A DNA stretch of 64,000 nt from Zygnema cylindricum (Eukaryota > Streptophyta > Zygnematophyceae > Zygnematales > Zygnemataceae). Position numbers and translations under genes: made by a program. The DNA is taken from the NCBI GenBank assembly GCA_037447655.1, contig JBBHKE010001110.1, positions 64,001 through 128,000 on the forward strand. Direction: 5' to 3'. Positions 1-11,551 of this stretch are shown here, piece after piece; the first letter of the stretch is position 1, and every line of letters starts with the position of its first letter. Below the pieces are notes generated by a model, which made no database searches, was not told the origin of the DNA, and was given only the letters and a program-made list of their open reading frames with translations.

Positions 1-28
1 ATCCCGGTTTTCCTTTAGGATCTAACTT

Positions 29-517
29 CTAATTAGACCAATCTGTATCTAGACTGAATACTTGACTACCGAAAACCTTTAAGTGAGATATGTCTAGTTT
101 CCGGCCTGTCCATCTCTCATAAGCTGTTTGATCTTTTATAGCTGAAGTAAGAACTCTATTTTTGAGGTAATTAGCACAATTCATTGCTTCTGCCCAAAAC
201 CTTTTTCCTTTTTTTTTATCTGACAGCATACTTCTAGCACTATCACTTTGTGTTCTATTTAACCTTTCAGCTACCCCATTCTGTTCCGGGTTTTCTCGAA
301 CCGTCTTTTGGTGTTGGACTCCATCTTCCCTCTGAAAATCCTCAAACTGGTTAGAAGTATACTCCCCACCATTGTCATTCCTTACTCTCTTGATTGGAGT
401 TTCATGGAGTTTTTCACTCCATGCTTTATATTGTCCAAAACAATCCTGAGCTTTTGACTTATTTTTCAAATAATACACCTGGGAATACCGAGACCAATCA
501 TCAGTGATAGTCATCAT
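29..517 (-). pseudogene. Copia A integrase catalytic core fragment
   Basis: 162 codons of rve-type integrase core. Visible in order are TDDWSRY (first catalytic Asp), DNGGEYTS (second Asp) and PEQNGVAERLNRT (catalytic Glu), giving a complete D,D,E set, followed by the start of the linker (YERWTGRKLDISHLKVFG). A stop follows LDTDWSN. The piece upstream (623-1603) is in another segment, so a stop or frameshift separates them. Function in an intact copy: strand transfer of cDNA into the genome. Confidence 0.85.
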
Positions 518-622
518 AAATCTCTTCCCCCCCGGTGAGGGAACTTTAGCCGGTCCCCAAATATCTGTGTGTACTAGATCTAGAATTTTTTCTCCTCTGT
601 AGGTGGTTGTTTTAGAAAAGGG

Positions 623-1603
623 TTACCTGTGTGCTTTACCTTGAGCACATCCACTACAAACACTTATATTATCACTCTCACTGAACTTAAACCCTTCCAC
701 CACTCCCATCTTTTTCATCTCTCTTAACTTATCTAGATTCAGATGCCCAAGCTTCTTATGCCACATCATAATATCATTAACACCAGCATAATAAAGTTTC
801 TTTTTTTCATTGTTTAAAATCAGCCTAAACATCCCTTGGTTACCATTTTCAGCAGTGAAATAGACTTCCTCCTCAAAACTAGCAGTAAAGACTCCTTTCC
901 TAGTGCTAGTATCAAAACCCTTATCATCTAATACAAACTTAGAGATTAGGTTTTTGTTCAACTCCGGAATAAACAATACATCGGAGAATGTAACAATGAA
1001 TGTCTTTCCTTCTACTAACACTTTCACATCTACCGATCCTACAAGAGTAGTAGTGACTATCCTCCCATCCGCGTACTCTATCTCTACGGTGGGAATCTTT
1101 CTTATCTTAGTGAACAGGTGTTTATCCTTACACATGTGCATGGAGGCACTTGAATCTACAATCCAACCTGCTTCACCTTTCAATCCACCGAAAGCACATT
1201 TCTGCTTTCGTGGAATTTTTACCTCGTTTGTCGCTTCCAACTCCTCATCCAATAGGAGCTCATCGTCCTCGTCCTCGGATTCCGCCTCAAGTACTTGTGT
1301 CACAAGGGCCTTTTTCTTTCTTCTCGGGGCTCCACCGGTCTGCCCCTCCTTTAATCGAAGCTCGGTTAGCTTAGTGCACTCTTCCATATAGTGCCCAAGT
1401 TTCTTACAAAAATGGCATAAACCTTTGGAAGCCCTTGGTCCGAACTCGTCGGTCTGATTTTTCTGCTCCCTTCCCCCATAGTTTTTGACCGGTTTCCGGG
1501 AATCCTTGTTCCTCCAATCGGTCGCAGTTGCCAAGGCTTGGCCACTCTTTCCTCCCCTCTGGATCTCAATCGTATTCTCTCGAACGAGAATCATCCCTAC
1601 CAC
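623..1603 (-). pseudogene. Copia A Gag C-terminus, protease and GAG-pre-integrase
   Basis: 326 codons. A CCHC zinc knuckle (CHFCKKLGHYMEEC) binds RNA in Gag. An acidic stretch (ESEDEDDELLLDEEL) follows, then the retropepsin region around WIVDSSASMHMC. The protease signature is normally D(S/T)GAS; here Gly is Ser, which may inactivate it. Next comes the integrase N-terminal HHCC zinc module (WHKKLGHLNLDKL ... CSGCAQGKAH). The plus-strand frames over this stretch are antisense shadows. Confidence 0.85.
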
Positions 1604-1621
1604 TGAGTTCTATATCAACCT

Positions 1622-2315
1622 TCAGTCCGACAAGTCCTGCACACGGTTGACTATGTTCTCGAACTCATCAGATAACTTCATCAATAAACAGTTAACCTTT
1701 TCTTTTTCACTAAAATCTTTTTCCGCACTCTCTAGCTCTATGAAGAGTGTAGCAAGCTCATTGCAAAAATCCAACATCTTCCCCCCTTTGTATACATACT
1801 CCTTAACTTTTTGATCAACCAATTGTTGTTGTTGAATAGTACTATTTTGGTACATCTCTATGAAAGCCATCCAAAGATCCGATGCCCTTTCTACTTAAAA
1901 ATGAGGACATGCAAGTCCTTGAGTGAGATGGCCTAGGATGAAGTGCTTTTCGGCCATATTGTTGAAGTCCCAGGTTTCAATATAGTTCTCCTCGTTCCTC
2001 GAAATAGGTGACATGAATGCCAAACCAATTGCTTTATGGTGTGGTCGTCTCCTTCTCCTTTCGTTTGTCCACCACCTCTTCTTCGTTTGTTTCCTCCGTT
2101 GAAGGTGGATCCTCTTTCCTTGTGAATGTGCTTCCTCGAAACCCTGGAGGCACTCGAAGACTTGATGGACGCCCCACTCGTCCACTCACTATCCCCCAAA
2201 ACCTTTTCTCGCATAGAGCTCTTATCATCGTACTTTCCCAGTATATGAAGCCAGTTCCATTAAAGATGGGTACCCTAGAAGGTGGGCCTATAATCAGAAA
2301 CTCTGAGACATCCAT
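1622..2315 (-). pseudogene. Copia A gag N-terminal half, frameshifted
   Basis: Gag start region read from about 2315 (MDVSEFLIIGPPSRVPIFNGTGFIYWES), the usual copia gag opening of a Gly-Pro-Pro motif, a short spacer and a W/Y-rich segment. It continues through two other frames to the 1622-1870 piece (coiled-coil-like KEYVYKGGKMLDFCNELATLF). At least two frameshifts break it. The start lies at the LTR edge, as in other copias here. Confidence 0.7.
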
Positions 2316-3338
2316 AAGTCCTCAGAGTAAGAAGCTCACCGAAGCTTCTAAGATAACCTTGACCCCTTTGTGTTTCAACAAGAACAACTGCCACCCAGGC
2401 AGACAAAAACTCTACCCACCTTCACCCTTGTAGAGGCAAGACTCCCCTAAGTTGATAGCAAAAAAAATCTCCAAATTTGCTCCCCTGAGCAGTAAGTTAT
2501 ATAGGGTCAAAGTTGACCTTTTGAACAGAAGCTCTCTTGGAGAGAGGCTCCTATCTCCTAATTTTTCTAAGTCCTATCTCTCTCACAAACTCTATCTATT
2601 GATGTATAGAGCCAATCAAATTACACTTCCGTAAATAAAAGTACAGCTGTCGGTGTACTTTCTGTATGGACATTGTACGACATGGCCTAAATGTCGACAC
2701 ATGTCATATCCGGATTCGTTGCAATAATCTCCGGAGATACCACGATCCAATGTAATTTTGCCACGTGTCATCCGATGTGGCGATGACCACAAACCGCCGA
2801 AATCCTCTTCCGCAATCTCGGCGTTAATTTCGGTCGTCGTAGCCGTAATAAATACATGCGTGGTATTCGTTTCGTAAAGAAATAAATGCGCGGTATTCGT
2901 TTCTCATCCGTAGTGTAATCCGTACTTTTACATTACTGGATCTATGTTTCTCGTAAAACTGTTTCAGTTAAATGAACTATCCTACGTATTAATGTTTAAA
3001 TAATTATCAAACCCATTGATACGTAACACTATGTCTATACTTAACGGTTAAGGCTACCGGCTACCGGCAGCTTACCGTCTGTCAGGTACCAAGATCAAAT
3101 CCTGGGGTAAACACATATTCTTTTAGTAAATCCCCAACGGTAAATAAAGTAATATATATATTTCCCGTAAACCTCTGGATAGCCTAGTTAGCCATGGCTC
3201 TACCTTCCTCTCTAACTTCTCAATGACTGCGACAAGTTTGAGAGTTGGAGAGAGAAGTTAGAGGTAGACTGCCTCGGCTTCTTTCTATATTTCTATGTAG
3301 ATCTAGATAATACTTTAAACAGACTATTAATTTCTACA
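2293..3338 (-). repeat. Copia A 5' LTR
   Basis: No second copy is in the window, so the ends come from homology. The sense start (TGTAGAAATTAATAG) is where copia F sequence resumes at 3339; the sense end is the gag start near 2293. The block near 3190-3290 matches LTR starts of copias B and C (CTTGTCGCAGTCA, CCATGGCTA). It also carries a degraded tRNA-like segment and sequence homologous to the small LTR ORF of other families. Confidence 0.65.
3043..3107 (+). other. tRNA-like sequence in copia A LTR (antisense)
   Basis: Degraded tRNA-like segment with a D-arm-like stretch (ACGGTTAAGGCTACCGG) and a B-box-like stretch (AGATCAAATCCTGGG), on the strand opposite to copia A. It sits where better preserved copies lie in the LTRs of copias B, C and H. 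Not a functional tRNA gene. Confidence 0.4.
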
Positions 3339-4868
3339 TCATGGACATGGGAGCGTCTGCCCACATGTGTTGGAACAAAGCGGCTTTTACAAATTTGCAG
3401 CATACAACTCCAATGAGTATCTACTTTACTTGTGGCATGAGTGTTCAAACCTCAGCTCAGGGTGATGTATCTTTGATGGTAGATGTGGGGGGAAAGTTGG
3501 TTAAGAGAACCTTTCAAAATGTTTTGTATGTTCCAAACTTTTAGAAAAATCTATTTTCTACATCATTAGTGGAGAGCAATGGCTTTGAAGTTGTTTTAAA
3601 AGGAGGGAGACAGGTTGTTAGCAAGAAAGGGAAAGTAGTTGTAAAAGGAACTAGAGATGCTAGCAAAATGTACCGGATCGACATGGTTGAATGTAAAGAA
3701 AATGATGTTCTCTACTCCAGTGTCCAATCTGACAATGAGCTGTGGCATAAAAGATTAGGACATATGAAATATGATAGTCTTAAGAAAATGGTAAATTTGG
3801 GAAAAGTCAACGTATTTTCTCTCAGTTCTCATCGCATAAAATCATGTGATGGTTGTTTAGTTGGCAAGATTCACAAATTGTCGTTTCCACGGGAAACAGA
3901 CCACAGATCGGAGAAAGTTCTACAACAAATACACTCTGATGTTGTCGGTCCTTCACAAGTGGCTTTAGCAGGAGGCGTCCACTATATGGTTACATTCACA
4001 GATGACTACTCGAGGTACACAAAAGTCTACGTCATAATACATAAGAGTGAAGTGTTCACTCACTTGAAACACTACAAAGCATGGGCGGAAAAGCTTCATG
4101 GAGTTCCAATCTTGGCGTTGAGATCGGACAATGGAGGAGAATACACATCAAAGGAATTCGAAGAATTTCTCATTCAAGAAGGTATTAGTCACAATTTTAC
4201 TGTTCAATATACACCAGAACAGAATGGTGTTTTCTGAGAGATTATATAGGACAGTGACAGAAAGTGCTCGGTCCATGATTTCTAGATCTGTTAGCACCAC
4301 ACCTTATGAGCTTTGGACAGGAGAGAAACCTGATGTTAGCCACTTTAAAATCTTTGGCAACAAGTGTTTTATTCTAGATACGTCACAAGATAGATGGAAA
4401 ATGGAGGCTAAGGGCTTTCGAGGAATTTTTATGGGGTATGATGATAATGCAAAAAGAAATAGAGTTTTTGTATTTGAGAAACAGAGAGTGATTATTTCTA
4501 CAAATATCCAGATTAAAGATGAACAGGATTCGGTTTACCTTTTTAAAGTGCTAGATCAACCAGCAAAGAAAAAGCAAGAATATGTCATTTTCCACTATAG
4601 GCAGCGAGTCTACTTTCCACCGACAAGTGGGTTACCTCTTCCTTCAGTTCTTTTGGTGCCTTTACAGAATGCTTCACCACAAGCTACGCCTCAGGTGGAA
4701 GGAATTACTATAGACTCTTTACCGGATCAAGTTATGGTTCAAACTAAACAGAAAAATCAGAGGTTGCCTACGATCTTAGCCTCAGAATTTCCGGGGGGAA
4801 AAAATCTAGCAGCCGTTTGCAAGCAAGCTCTCACTTTGCTTTTTCTGGAGCTACAGAGGAGCCTCTAA
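3339..4868 (+). pseudogene. Copia F protease, GAG-pre-integrase and integrase
   Basis: Protease region opens with MDMGASAHMC, where DMGAS replaces D(S/T)GAS. A TAG at 3541-3543 ends the first frame; the next starts inside SLVESNGFEVV and carries the HHCC module (WHKRLGHMKYDSLKK ... CDGCLVGKIH), then TDDYSRY and RSDNGGEYTS. Near 4234 there is one extra T relative to copia G, shifting the frame just before the catalytic Glu (ERLYRT), which continues in another frame. Copia G has the unbroken version of this protein. Confidence 0.85.
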
Positions 4869-6436
4869 TGATCCAAGAGGCCTTCTCATCACTTGAGAGA
4901 AATCAGTGGATCGAGGCGGCAAACGATGAAATGAAGCCTATTATGGAGGCACAGACATAGGAGTTGGGGGATCTTCCTCCAGGCAGAAAAGCCATCGGTA
5001 GCAAATGGGTATTCAAGGTGAAGCTGAACCAGGACAACACCATCGAAAGGTATAAGGCCACACTAGTGACCAAGGGGTATAATAAAAAAGAAGGCATTGA
5101 CTTTGAGGAAACCTTCTCTCCAGTTGTTAGATTTCCCACTGTCAGAATTTTGCTAAGTCTAGCGGCCATAGAGAATATGGAAATACAACAAATGGATGTA
5201 AAAAGTGCTTTTTTCCATGGAGAGTTAGAAGAAACCATTTATATGAAACAACCTGAAATGTACGTTGAAAAGTGAAAGGAAGAATTAGTGTGTAAATTGA
5301 TGAAATCTTTGTATGGGCTAAAACAAGCCATACGTCAATGGATTTTGAAGTTAGGTGAGTTTTGAGTGGGCTAGGATTTAAGAGATTTAGCTCAGATCAT
5401 TCTGTATATGTCTTACAAGGGGAGGATGGGATACTATACATTGTTGTATATGTGGATGACTTATTATTAATAAGTAAGTGAATGGATGAAATAAACCGCA
5501 TTGAAGCAGCTTTAAGGTCTAGGTTCGAGATGAAGGACCTTGGTGAGGCCAATTATATTTTAGGAATACAGGTAGAAAGAGACAGAAACAAAAGGCTGAT
5601 TATGTTAACTCAAAAAGGAGCAATAGGTAACATGTTGGAAAGATTTGAAATGAAAGATGTAAAGGGATCTATAACTCCCATGGAATTCAGGCATAAATTG
5701 GAAAGAAGGGATTCAGAGTCGGGCATTATGGTGTGTGAGAGTATAGAGTCAGGGGAGGAGGAGTTTATGGCTTCAAAGCCATATAGACATGTAGTTGGAA
5801 GTCTTATATATTTTATGAACTGTACGAGACCTGACATTTTAGCGGCTGTGCGGGTGTTGAGTACAAGGTTGCTAAATCCTAAAAAAGCAGACTGAGAAGT
5901 AGCAAAAAGGGTACAGAGATATCTTGCAGGTACTCGAAATCTTAAGCTTGTACTCGGAGGAAGAGAGGTGAAAATACAGACGTTGAGCGATGCTAGCTAT
6001 GGAGACATGCCAAGCCGAAAATCTACGAACGACTTTGTTTTGAAGATTGGAGACAAAACTTGCTGCAGGAGTAGCAAATTACAAAAGGTTACAGCTCAAT
6101 CCACAATGGAGTCAGAATATATGGCAGCAGCTTCCGCCCTTTAGGAGCTCCTATGGGTCAAGTTCGTTTTACAAAAACTTAGGTATATGCAAACTGGTCC
6201 TCAAGCTATCTGGTGTGACAACCAGGCAGCCATTACAAATTGCCTCTAACCCCAGCCATCACTTTAAGAGCAAACATTTGGATGTTAGACTTCACTTTGT
6301 TAGAGAAAAAGTACTTGCGAAAGTCGTTAAGTTATGTTATTTATCGGACGAGAAGATGGTAACTGACATGTTAACAAAAGCCCTTCCTGCTCCTAAGTTA
6401 CAATTTTGCAGAGATGTTATTGGACTAAGTGAGTAA
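4869..6436 (+). pseudogene. Copia F reverse transcriptase and RNase H remnants
   Basis: RVT_2-type RT in several pieces: GSKWVFKVKLNQDNTIERYKA, the catalytic YVDDLL block (about 5450-5465), EMKDLGEANYILGIQVERD, and RNase H fragments ending in SDEKMVTDMLTKALPAP. TAG and TGA codons (for example near 4958 and 5272) and frameshifts interrupt it. This is the stretch where F and G differ most, because G carries an E-like version. Confidence 0.8.
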
Positions 6437-6459
6437 CTAAGTCTAAAGATTTTGGGGAG

Positions 6460-7487
6460 TGTTGTAATTTATAAATCTTTATTTTCAGTAAATAGGGGTA
6501 AAAATAACTTATAATATTTTTCAAAGTAGTCTATTGTAACTTACCTTAATTAGCGTTACAGTAGCAAAAAGTACAGTAGAGTGTATTTTACTTTTACAAA
6601 GACACGTGTCTGCAAAAGAACATATGCAGGTTTTTCGGAGTGGCGCTGACACTCAGCCACACGCGTCACGGAGTTGACGATTTGATTCACATGATCGGAC
6701 GAACGTGAACTGACCCGGGTATTCCTAAAACATATAGTACAGTTCGACAATCTATCATCGATCGAATTTTCTCCAACAGACGCGATTCACCCGTGACCAC
6801 AAGCGTGATTCATGAGGGACTACAAGCGTGATTCGCATAGGACCACAAGTGACGAAGCACTCAGGTGCTTCGTACTACACGACGACATTCGGCTGGACTT
6901 TAGCAATTACGGCTGACTAAGCATTTGGAACGTTTTGTGTACGGTTGGAACGTTTTGTGTACGGTTCAATATCTGTAAATATCTGAATAACATTGGTTTG
7001 TACTTTAGTGTAGTAAAAAATAGTGCTCCATTAATCAAGTTTTTACAAAATAATAATTAGGATTTTTAAGGTATAGTGACGTACAAGTAGGATGCTTTGT
7101 CGTTAGTCAAGATAATAACCATAGTAACAGTTACCAAAATTAGTGTAGATCAACAAATACACACTGTGAGTATATAACTTAGAACTTAGCCAATTTTGTA
7201 GTATCCAGTATTGGGATTATGATTTTCTAAGGGCAGTTTTTGCGAAACTTCCAGACATCATATCTTATGGTTTAAAAGTTCATTTGGGCTGAAATTTAAA
7301 GAATTGTCAGTTTACTAGATTTTTTATCATTGTGGAAAATTTGAGGCATTTTGACTATCTGAGTCATATTTTGTGCCTATTCAAAGTTGGCTGTTAAGTA
7401 GGTACTTTGATAGTTTCTGTTGTTTTTCATGTCTACTTCCACTACTACTGCTGGTTCTCCTCCTGCAATGGTGGTTGTAGAACAACA
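6460..7487 (+). repeat. LTR shared by copias F and G
   Basis: 1028-bp LTR, TGTTG...CAACA, paired with 11552-12581. It follows the purine-rich GGGGAG tract that ends the copia F internal region. The first 760 bp are virtually identical to the other copy and the last 260 bp about 80 percent identical, so the pair is itself mosaic. It contains repeated ACAAGCGTGATTC units (6800-6832), a 20-bp tandem duplication (TTGGAACGTTTTGTGTACGG, near 6926-6965) and the hairpin CGAAGCACTCAGGTGCTTCG (6854-6873). The gag ATG (7429) lies inside. Confidence 0.9.
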
Positions 7488-8264
7488 GGTTATAGGCCTT
7501 TCGTCAAGAATTCCTATCTTCAATGGCTAAAAGTATGCTTAGTGGGCGGCGATGGTTGAATCGTCGTTTGAAACTGCTGACTTATTGGGGGTCTTGGATG
7601 GCTCCTTTGATGAAATAGATCCATCTTGGGCGAAAAAGAATTCAATGGCAAGGAACAATCTGATTCTTTGTATTTCAGAAAATTTGGTCATGTCTCGACT
7701 GAAAATGAAGAAGGCGAGTGAGATTTGGACATCACTAAATCTGCTTTTGAGAAAGCGAATGTTCAAGAGGAGTTGCTGATGGCTGGAAAAATTTGGGGAT
7801 ACAAACACTCTGGGGGAACTATGGTCGAGTATTGTGACAATTTTTGTGCCCTTATTGATGCTCACTCTTCTGCTTGGGGGTCATTTCCTAAGTTTCAACA
7901 AATAGCTGTGCTTATTAGAGGTCTCCCTAGTAGCATGAAGGGTGTCTGTGTTCAATTAAATAGTCATGATAAAGCTAGCTGGTCATTTCAGTTAGCGCAT
8001 AATCTTATTTTGGAGGAAGAGACTAATACCAAACCCCTTGAAGGAGAAGGAAAAGTTGAAGCATTTGCCATAGACTTTGACAAAAGAAATCAAATTAATC
8101 AGAACACGAGTCAATTTAACCAGAATCAGAATCAGTTTAATCAGAAACAGAATAAGTCATCTACTACTACTTGTTTTTATTGTTCTGAGAAGGTTCATGG
8201 ATACAAGTACTGTCCTAAACTGAAAAAGGCTAATGAAACAGGTTTATACAGGCCAGGTTGGTAG
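7429..8264 (+). pseudogene. Copia G gag, start codon inside the LTR
   Basis: The ATG at 7429 is 59 bp inside the 5' LTR and opens MSTSTTTAGSPPAMVVVEQQ; the next residues (VIGLSSRIPIFNG) are the copia gag opening. A TAA after IPIFNG and a frameshift near 7725-7779 break the frame. The second half (7725-8264) has a Gln/Asn-rich spacer (QFNQNQNQFNQKQN) and a CCHC knuckle CFYCSEKVHGYKYC. Gag packages the RNA and forms the particle. Confidence 0.8.
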
Positions 8265-9958
8265 CAAAGCCAATATCACAAAGGCTTTTCCGGAAATCCT
8301 TCCCGTGGAAATGCTCTTTTCTCAGCTTCTGCAACTGATGCAGATGAGTCTTTAAGCTTTAATGAGCATAAGAGGCGGAGCTCTTTGCTATGGCGGTTGC
8401 AATGGAGGGTCCAAAAGATGCAGGATGGATCTAGGACACGAGAGCGTCTACCCATATGTGCTGGAACAAAGCGGCTTTTGCAAATCTGCAGCAAACATCT
8501 CCAATGAGTATTTACTATGCTTGTGGCATGAGTGTTCAAACCTCAGCTCAGGGTGATGTATCTTTGATGGTAGATGTGGGGGGGGAAGTCGGTAGAGAGA
8601 ACCCTTCACAATGTTTTGTATGTTCCAGACTTTAAGAAAAAATATTTTCTACATCATTAGTGGAGAGCAAAGGCTTTGAGGTTGTTTTAAAAGGAGGGAG
8701 ACAGGTTGTTAGCAAGAAAGGGAAAGTAGTTGTAAAAGGAACTAGAGATGCTAGCAAAATGTACCGGATCGACATGGTTGAATGTAAAGAAAATGATGTT
8801 CTCTACTCCAGTGTCCAATCTGACAATGAGCTGTGGCATAAAAGATTAGGACATATGAAATATGATAGTCTTAAGAAAATGGTAAATTTGGGAAAAGTCA
8901 ACGTATTTTCTCTCAGTTCTCATCGTATAAAATCATGTGATGGTTGTTTAGTTGGCAAGATTCACAAATTGTCGTTTCCACGGGAAACAGACCACAGATC
9001 GGAGAAAGTTCTACAACAAATACACTCTGATGTTGTCGGTCCTTCACAAGTGGCTTTAGCAGGAGGCGTCCACTATATGGTTACATTCACAGATGACTAC
9101 TCGAGGTACACAAAAGTCTACGTCATACAACATAAGAGTGAAGTGTTCACTCACTTGAAACACTACAAAGCATGGGCGGAAAAGCTTCATGGAGTTCCAA
9201 TCTTGGCGTTGAGATCGGACAATGGAGGAGAATACACATCAAAGGAATTCGAAGAATTTCTCATTCAAGAAGGTATTAGTCACAATTTTACTGTTCAATA
9301 TACACCAGAACAGAATGGTGTTTCTGAGAGATTATATAGGACAGTGACAGAAAGTGCTCGGTCCATGATTTCTAGATCTGTTAGCACCACACCTTATGAG
9401 CTTTGGACAGGAGAGAAACCTGATGTTAGCCACTTTAAAATCTTTGGCAACAAGTGTTTTATTCTAGATACGTCACAAGATAGATGGAAAATGGAGGCTA
9501 AGGGCTTTCGAGGAATTTTTATGGGGTATGATGATAATGCAAAAAGAAATAGAGTTTTTGTATTTGAGAAACAGAGAGTGATTATTTCTACAAATATCCA
9601 GATTAAAGATGAACAGGATTCGGTTTACCTTTTTAAAGTGCTAGATCAACCAGCAAAGAAAAAGCAAGAATATGTCATTTTCCACTATAGGCAGCGAGTC
9701 TACTTTCCACCGACAAGTGGGTTACCTCTTCCTTCAGTTCTTTTGGTGCCTTTACAGAATGCTTCACCACAAGCTACGCCTCAGGTGGAAGGAATTACTA
9801 TAGACTCTGTACCGGATCAAGTTATGGTTCAAACTAAACAGAAAAATCAGAGGTTGCCTACGATCTTAGCCTCAGAATTTCCGGGGGGAAAAAATCTAGC
9901 AGCCGTTTGCAAGCAAGCTTTCACTTTGCTTTTTCTGGAGCTACAGAGGAGCCTCTAA
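8265..9958 (+). pseudogene. Copia G protease and integrase (integrase frame intact)
   Basis: The protease region (8430-8660) is broken by stops and has DTRAS in place of D(S/T)GAS. From 8660 a 432-codon open frame covers the HHCC module (WHKRLGHMKYDSLKK ... CDGC), the DDE core (TDDYSRY, SDNGGEYTS, EQNGVSERLYRT), the linker (YELWTGEKPDVSHFKIFG) and the variable integrase C-terminus. It stops at RSL (9958); RT begins in another overlapping frame at 9907, so Pol is frameshifted here. Confidence 0.85.
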
Positions 9959-11528
9959 TGATCCAAGAGGCCTTCTCATCACTTGAGAGAAATCAGTGGA
10001 TCGAGGCGGCAAACGATGAAATGAAGCCTATTATGGAGGCACAAACTTGGGAGCTTGTGGAGCTTCCACCGGATCGGAAAGCCATCGGGTGTAAGTGGGT
10101 TTTTAAAGTTAAGCTGAATCCGGATAATTCAATTGAAACGTATAGGGCTAGGCTTCATGCAAAAGGCTATAGTCAAAATGAGGGAATTGACTATGAAGAG
10201 ACTTTCTCACCAGTTGTTCGGTTTCCAATTGTTAGAATTATGTTGTCATTAGCAGCCATTGAAAATATGGAATTACATCAAATGGATGTTAAGACGACTT
10301 TTCTGCATGGAGATTTAGAGGAAGTGATCAATATGAAGCAGCCTGAAATGTATGCAGAGACCGAAAAAGAAAATCTGGTCTATAAGCTGTTGAAATCCTT
10401 GTACGGACTAAACCAAGCTCCACGTCAGTGGAATCTGAAACTAGATGAGTTTCTAACTAGTCTTGGCTTTGTGAGGATTAGCTCAGATCACTCAGTCTAT
10501 GTTATGGAAGGGGAAGATGGGATTATTTACATTGCGGTGTATGTAGATGATTTACTGCTACTAAGTAAGTCATTAAATGAAATTAACAAAATAAAGACAG
10601 CCTTGAATTCCAGATTTGAGATAAAAGATTTAGGGGAGGCAAAGTACATTCTCTGAATTCAAGTAGAAAGGGATAGAGATCGGAGAATAATCTATCTAAC
10701 GCAGCGTGAAGGGATTGGGAACATGCTTGAAAAAATTGGCATGGCAGAGGTAAAGAGAAGTTCCACTCCCATGGAATTTAAACAAAAACTGGAAGGCACG
10801 GAGAACGATGGAGGAGTCATTTTTTATGACACCTTCGAATCAGGGGAGACAAATCTATGGCTGCCATTCCATATCGTCAAATTTTCAGAAGTCTAATCTA
10901 CTTCATCAACTGCACACGTCCCAATATTGCGACAGCAGTCGGTGCTTTAAGCCCGAGTTTACAAAATCCGAGGAGATCGGATTCGGAGGCAGCTAAGAGG
11001 GTTCTTCAGTATCTTGTAGGAACAAAGAATCTGCAACTTGCTCTCGGTGGAGATGAAGTAAAAATTCAAACTTGGAGCGAGGCGAGTTACGGAGACATGC
11101 CAAGCCGCCGCTCCATTACCGGATTTATTCTGAAGATTGGAAGTGGAACATGCTGCTGGAGCAGCAAACTTCAGAAAGTCACAGCTCAGTCTACAATGGA
11201 GGTTAGAATACATGGCAGCCAGCTTCAACTGTTTAGGAGCTCCTATGGGTCAAGTTCGTTTTACAAAAACTTAGGTATATGCAAACTGGTCCTCAAGCTA
11301 TCTGGTGTGACAACCAGGCAGCCATTACAAATTGCCTCTAACCCCAGCCATCACTTTAAGAGCAAACATTTGGATGTTAGACTTCACTTTGTTAGAGAAA
11401 AAGTACTTGCGAAAGTCGTTAAGTTATGTTATTTATCGGACGAGAAGATGGTAACTGACATGTTAACAAAAGCCCTTCCTGCTCCTAAGTTACAATTTTG
11501 CAGAGATGTTATTGGACTAAGTGAGTAA
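9907..11528 (+). pseudogene. Copia G reverse transcriptase and RNase H, E-derived middle
   Basis: RT frame 9907-10656 includes CKWVFKVKLNPDN, FSPVVRFPIVR, HQMDVKTTFLHGDLEE, LKSLYGLNQAPRQW and the active site YVDDLLLLSKS. A TGA at 10654-10656 truncates it at EAKYIL, the identical lesion seen in copia E. RNase H pieces follow (TWSEASYGDMPSRRS). Near 11212 the sequence switches from E-like to F-like, and a base insertion there shifts the frame. Confidence 0.85.
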
Positions 11529-11551
11529 CTAAGTCTAAAGATTTTGGGGAG

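Larger units (their letters stand above)
1..3338 (-). mobile_element. Copia A, Ty1/copia retrotransposon, truncated by window edge
   Basis: Minus-strand Ty1/copia element read from a 5' LTR (2293-3338) through gag, zinc knuckle, protease and GAG-pre-integrase into the integrase core, where the window ends; RT and RNase H would lie to the left, off-window. Integrase-before-RT order is copia-type. The frame is interrupted several times, so it is defective. It abuts protease-region sequence of copia F at 3339, where the related element G is continuous (8430 onward), so A was inserted into F and the other half of F should lie off-window. Confidence 0.9.
3339..7487 (+). mobile_element. Copia F, 3' two-thirds, plus strand
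   Basis: Ty1/copia element whose 5' part was split off by copia A. It runs from the protease region through integrase, RT and RNase H to an LTR at 6460-7487 that is also the 5' LTR of copia G. Segments 3600-4955 and 6142-7222 are almost identical to G; the regions between and around them are clearly more diverged. Several stops and frameshifts make it defective. Confidence 0.85.

Noticed and set aside
903-1391. Plus-strand 162-codon frame
   Set aside because: Antisense shadow of the copia A protease/gag region; Ser-rich composition reflects the acidic codons on the other strand.
10959-11228. Minus-strand frames inside copia RNase H, also 11648-11842 and 6556-6750
   Set aside because: Antisense to coding sequence or LTR; the two identical 64-codon frames are simply the two LTR copies.
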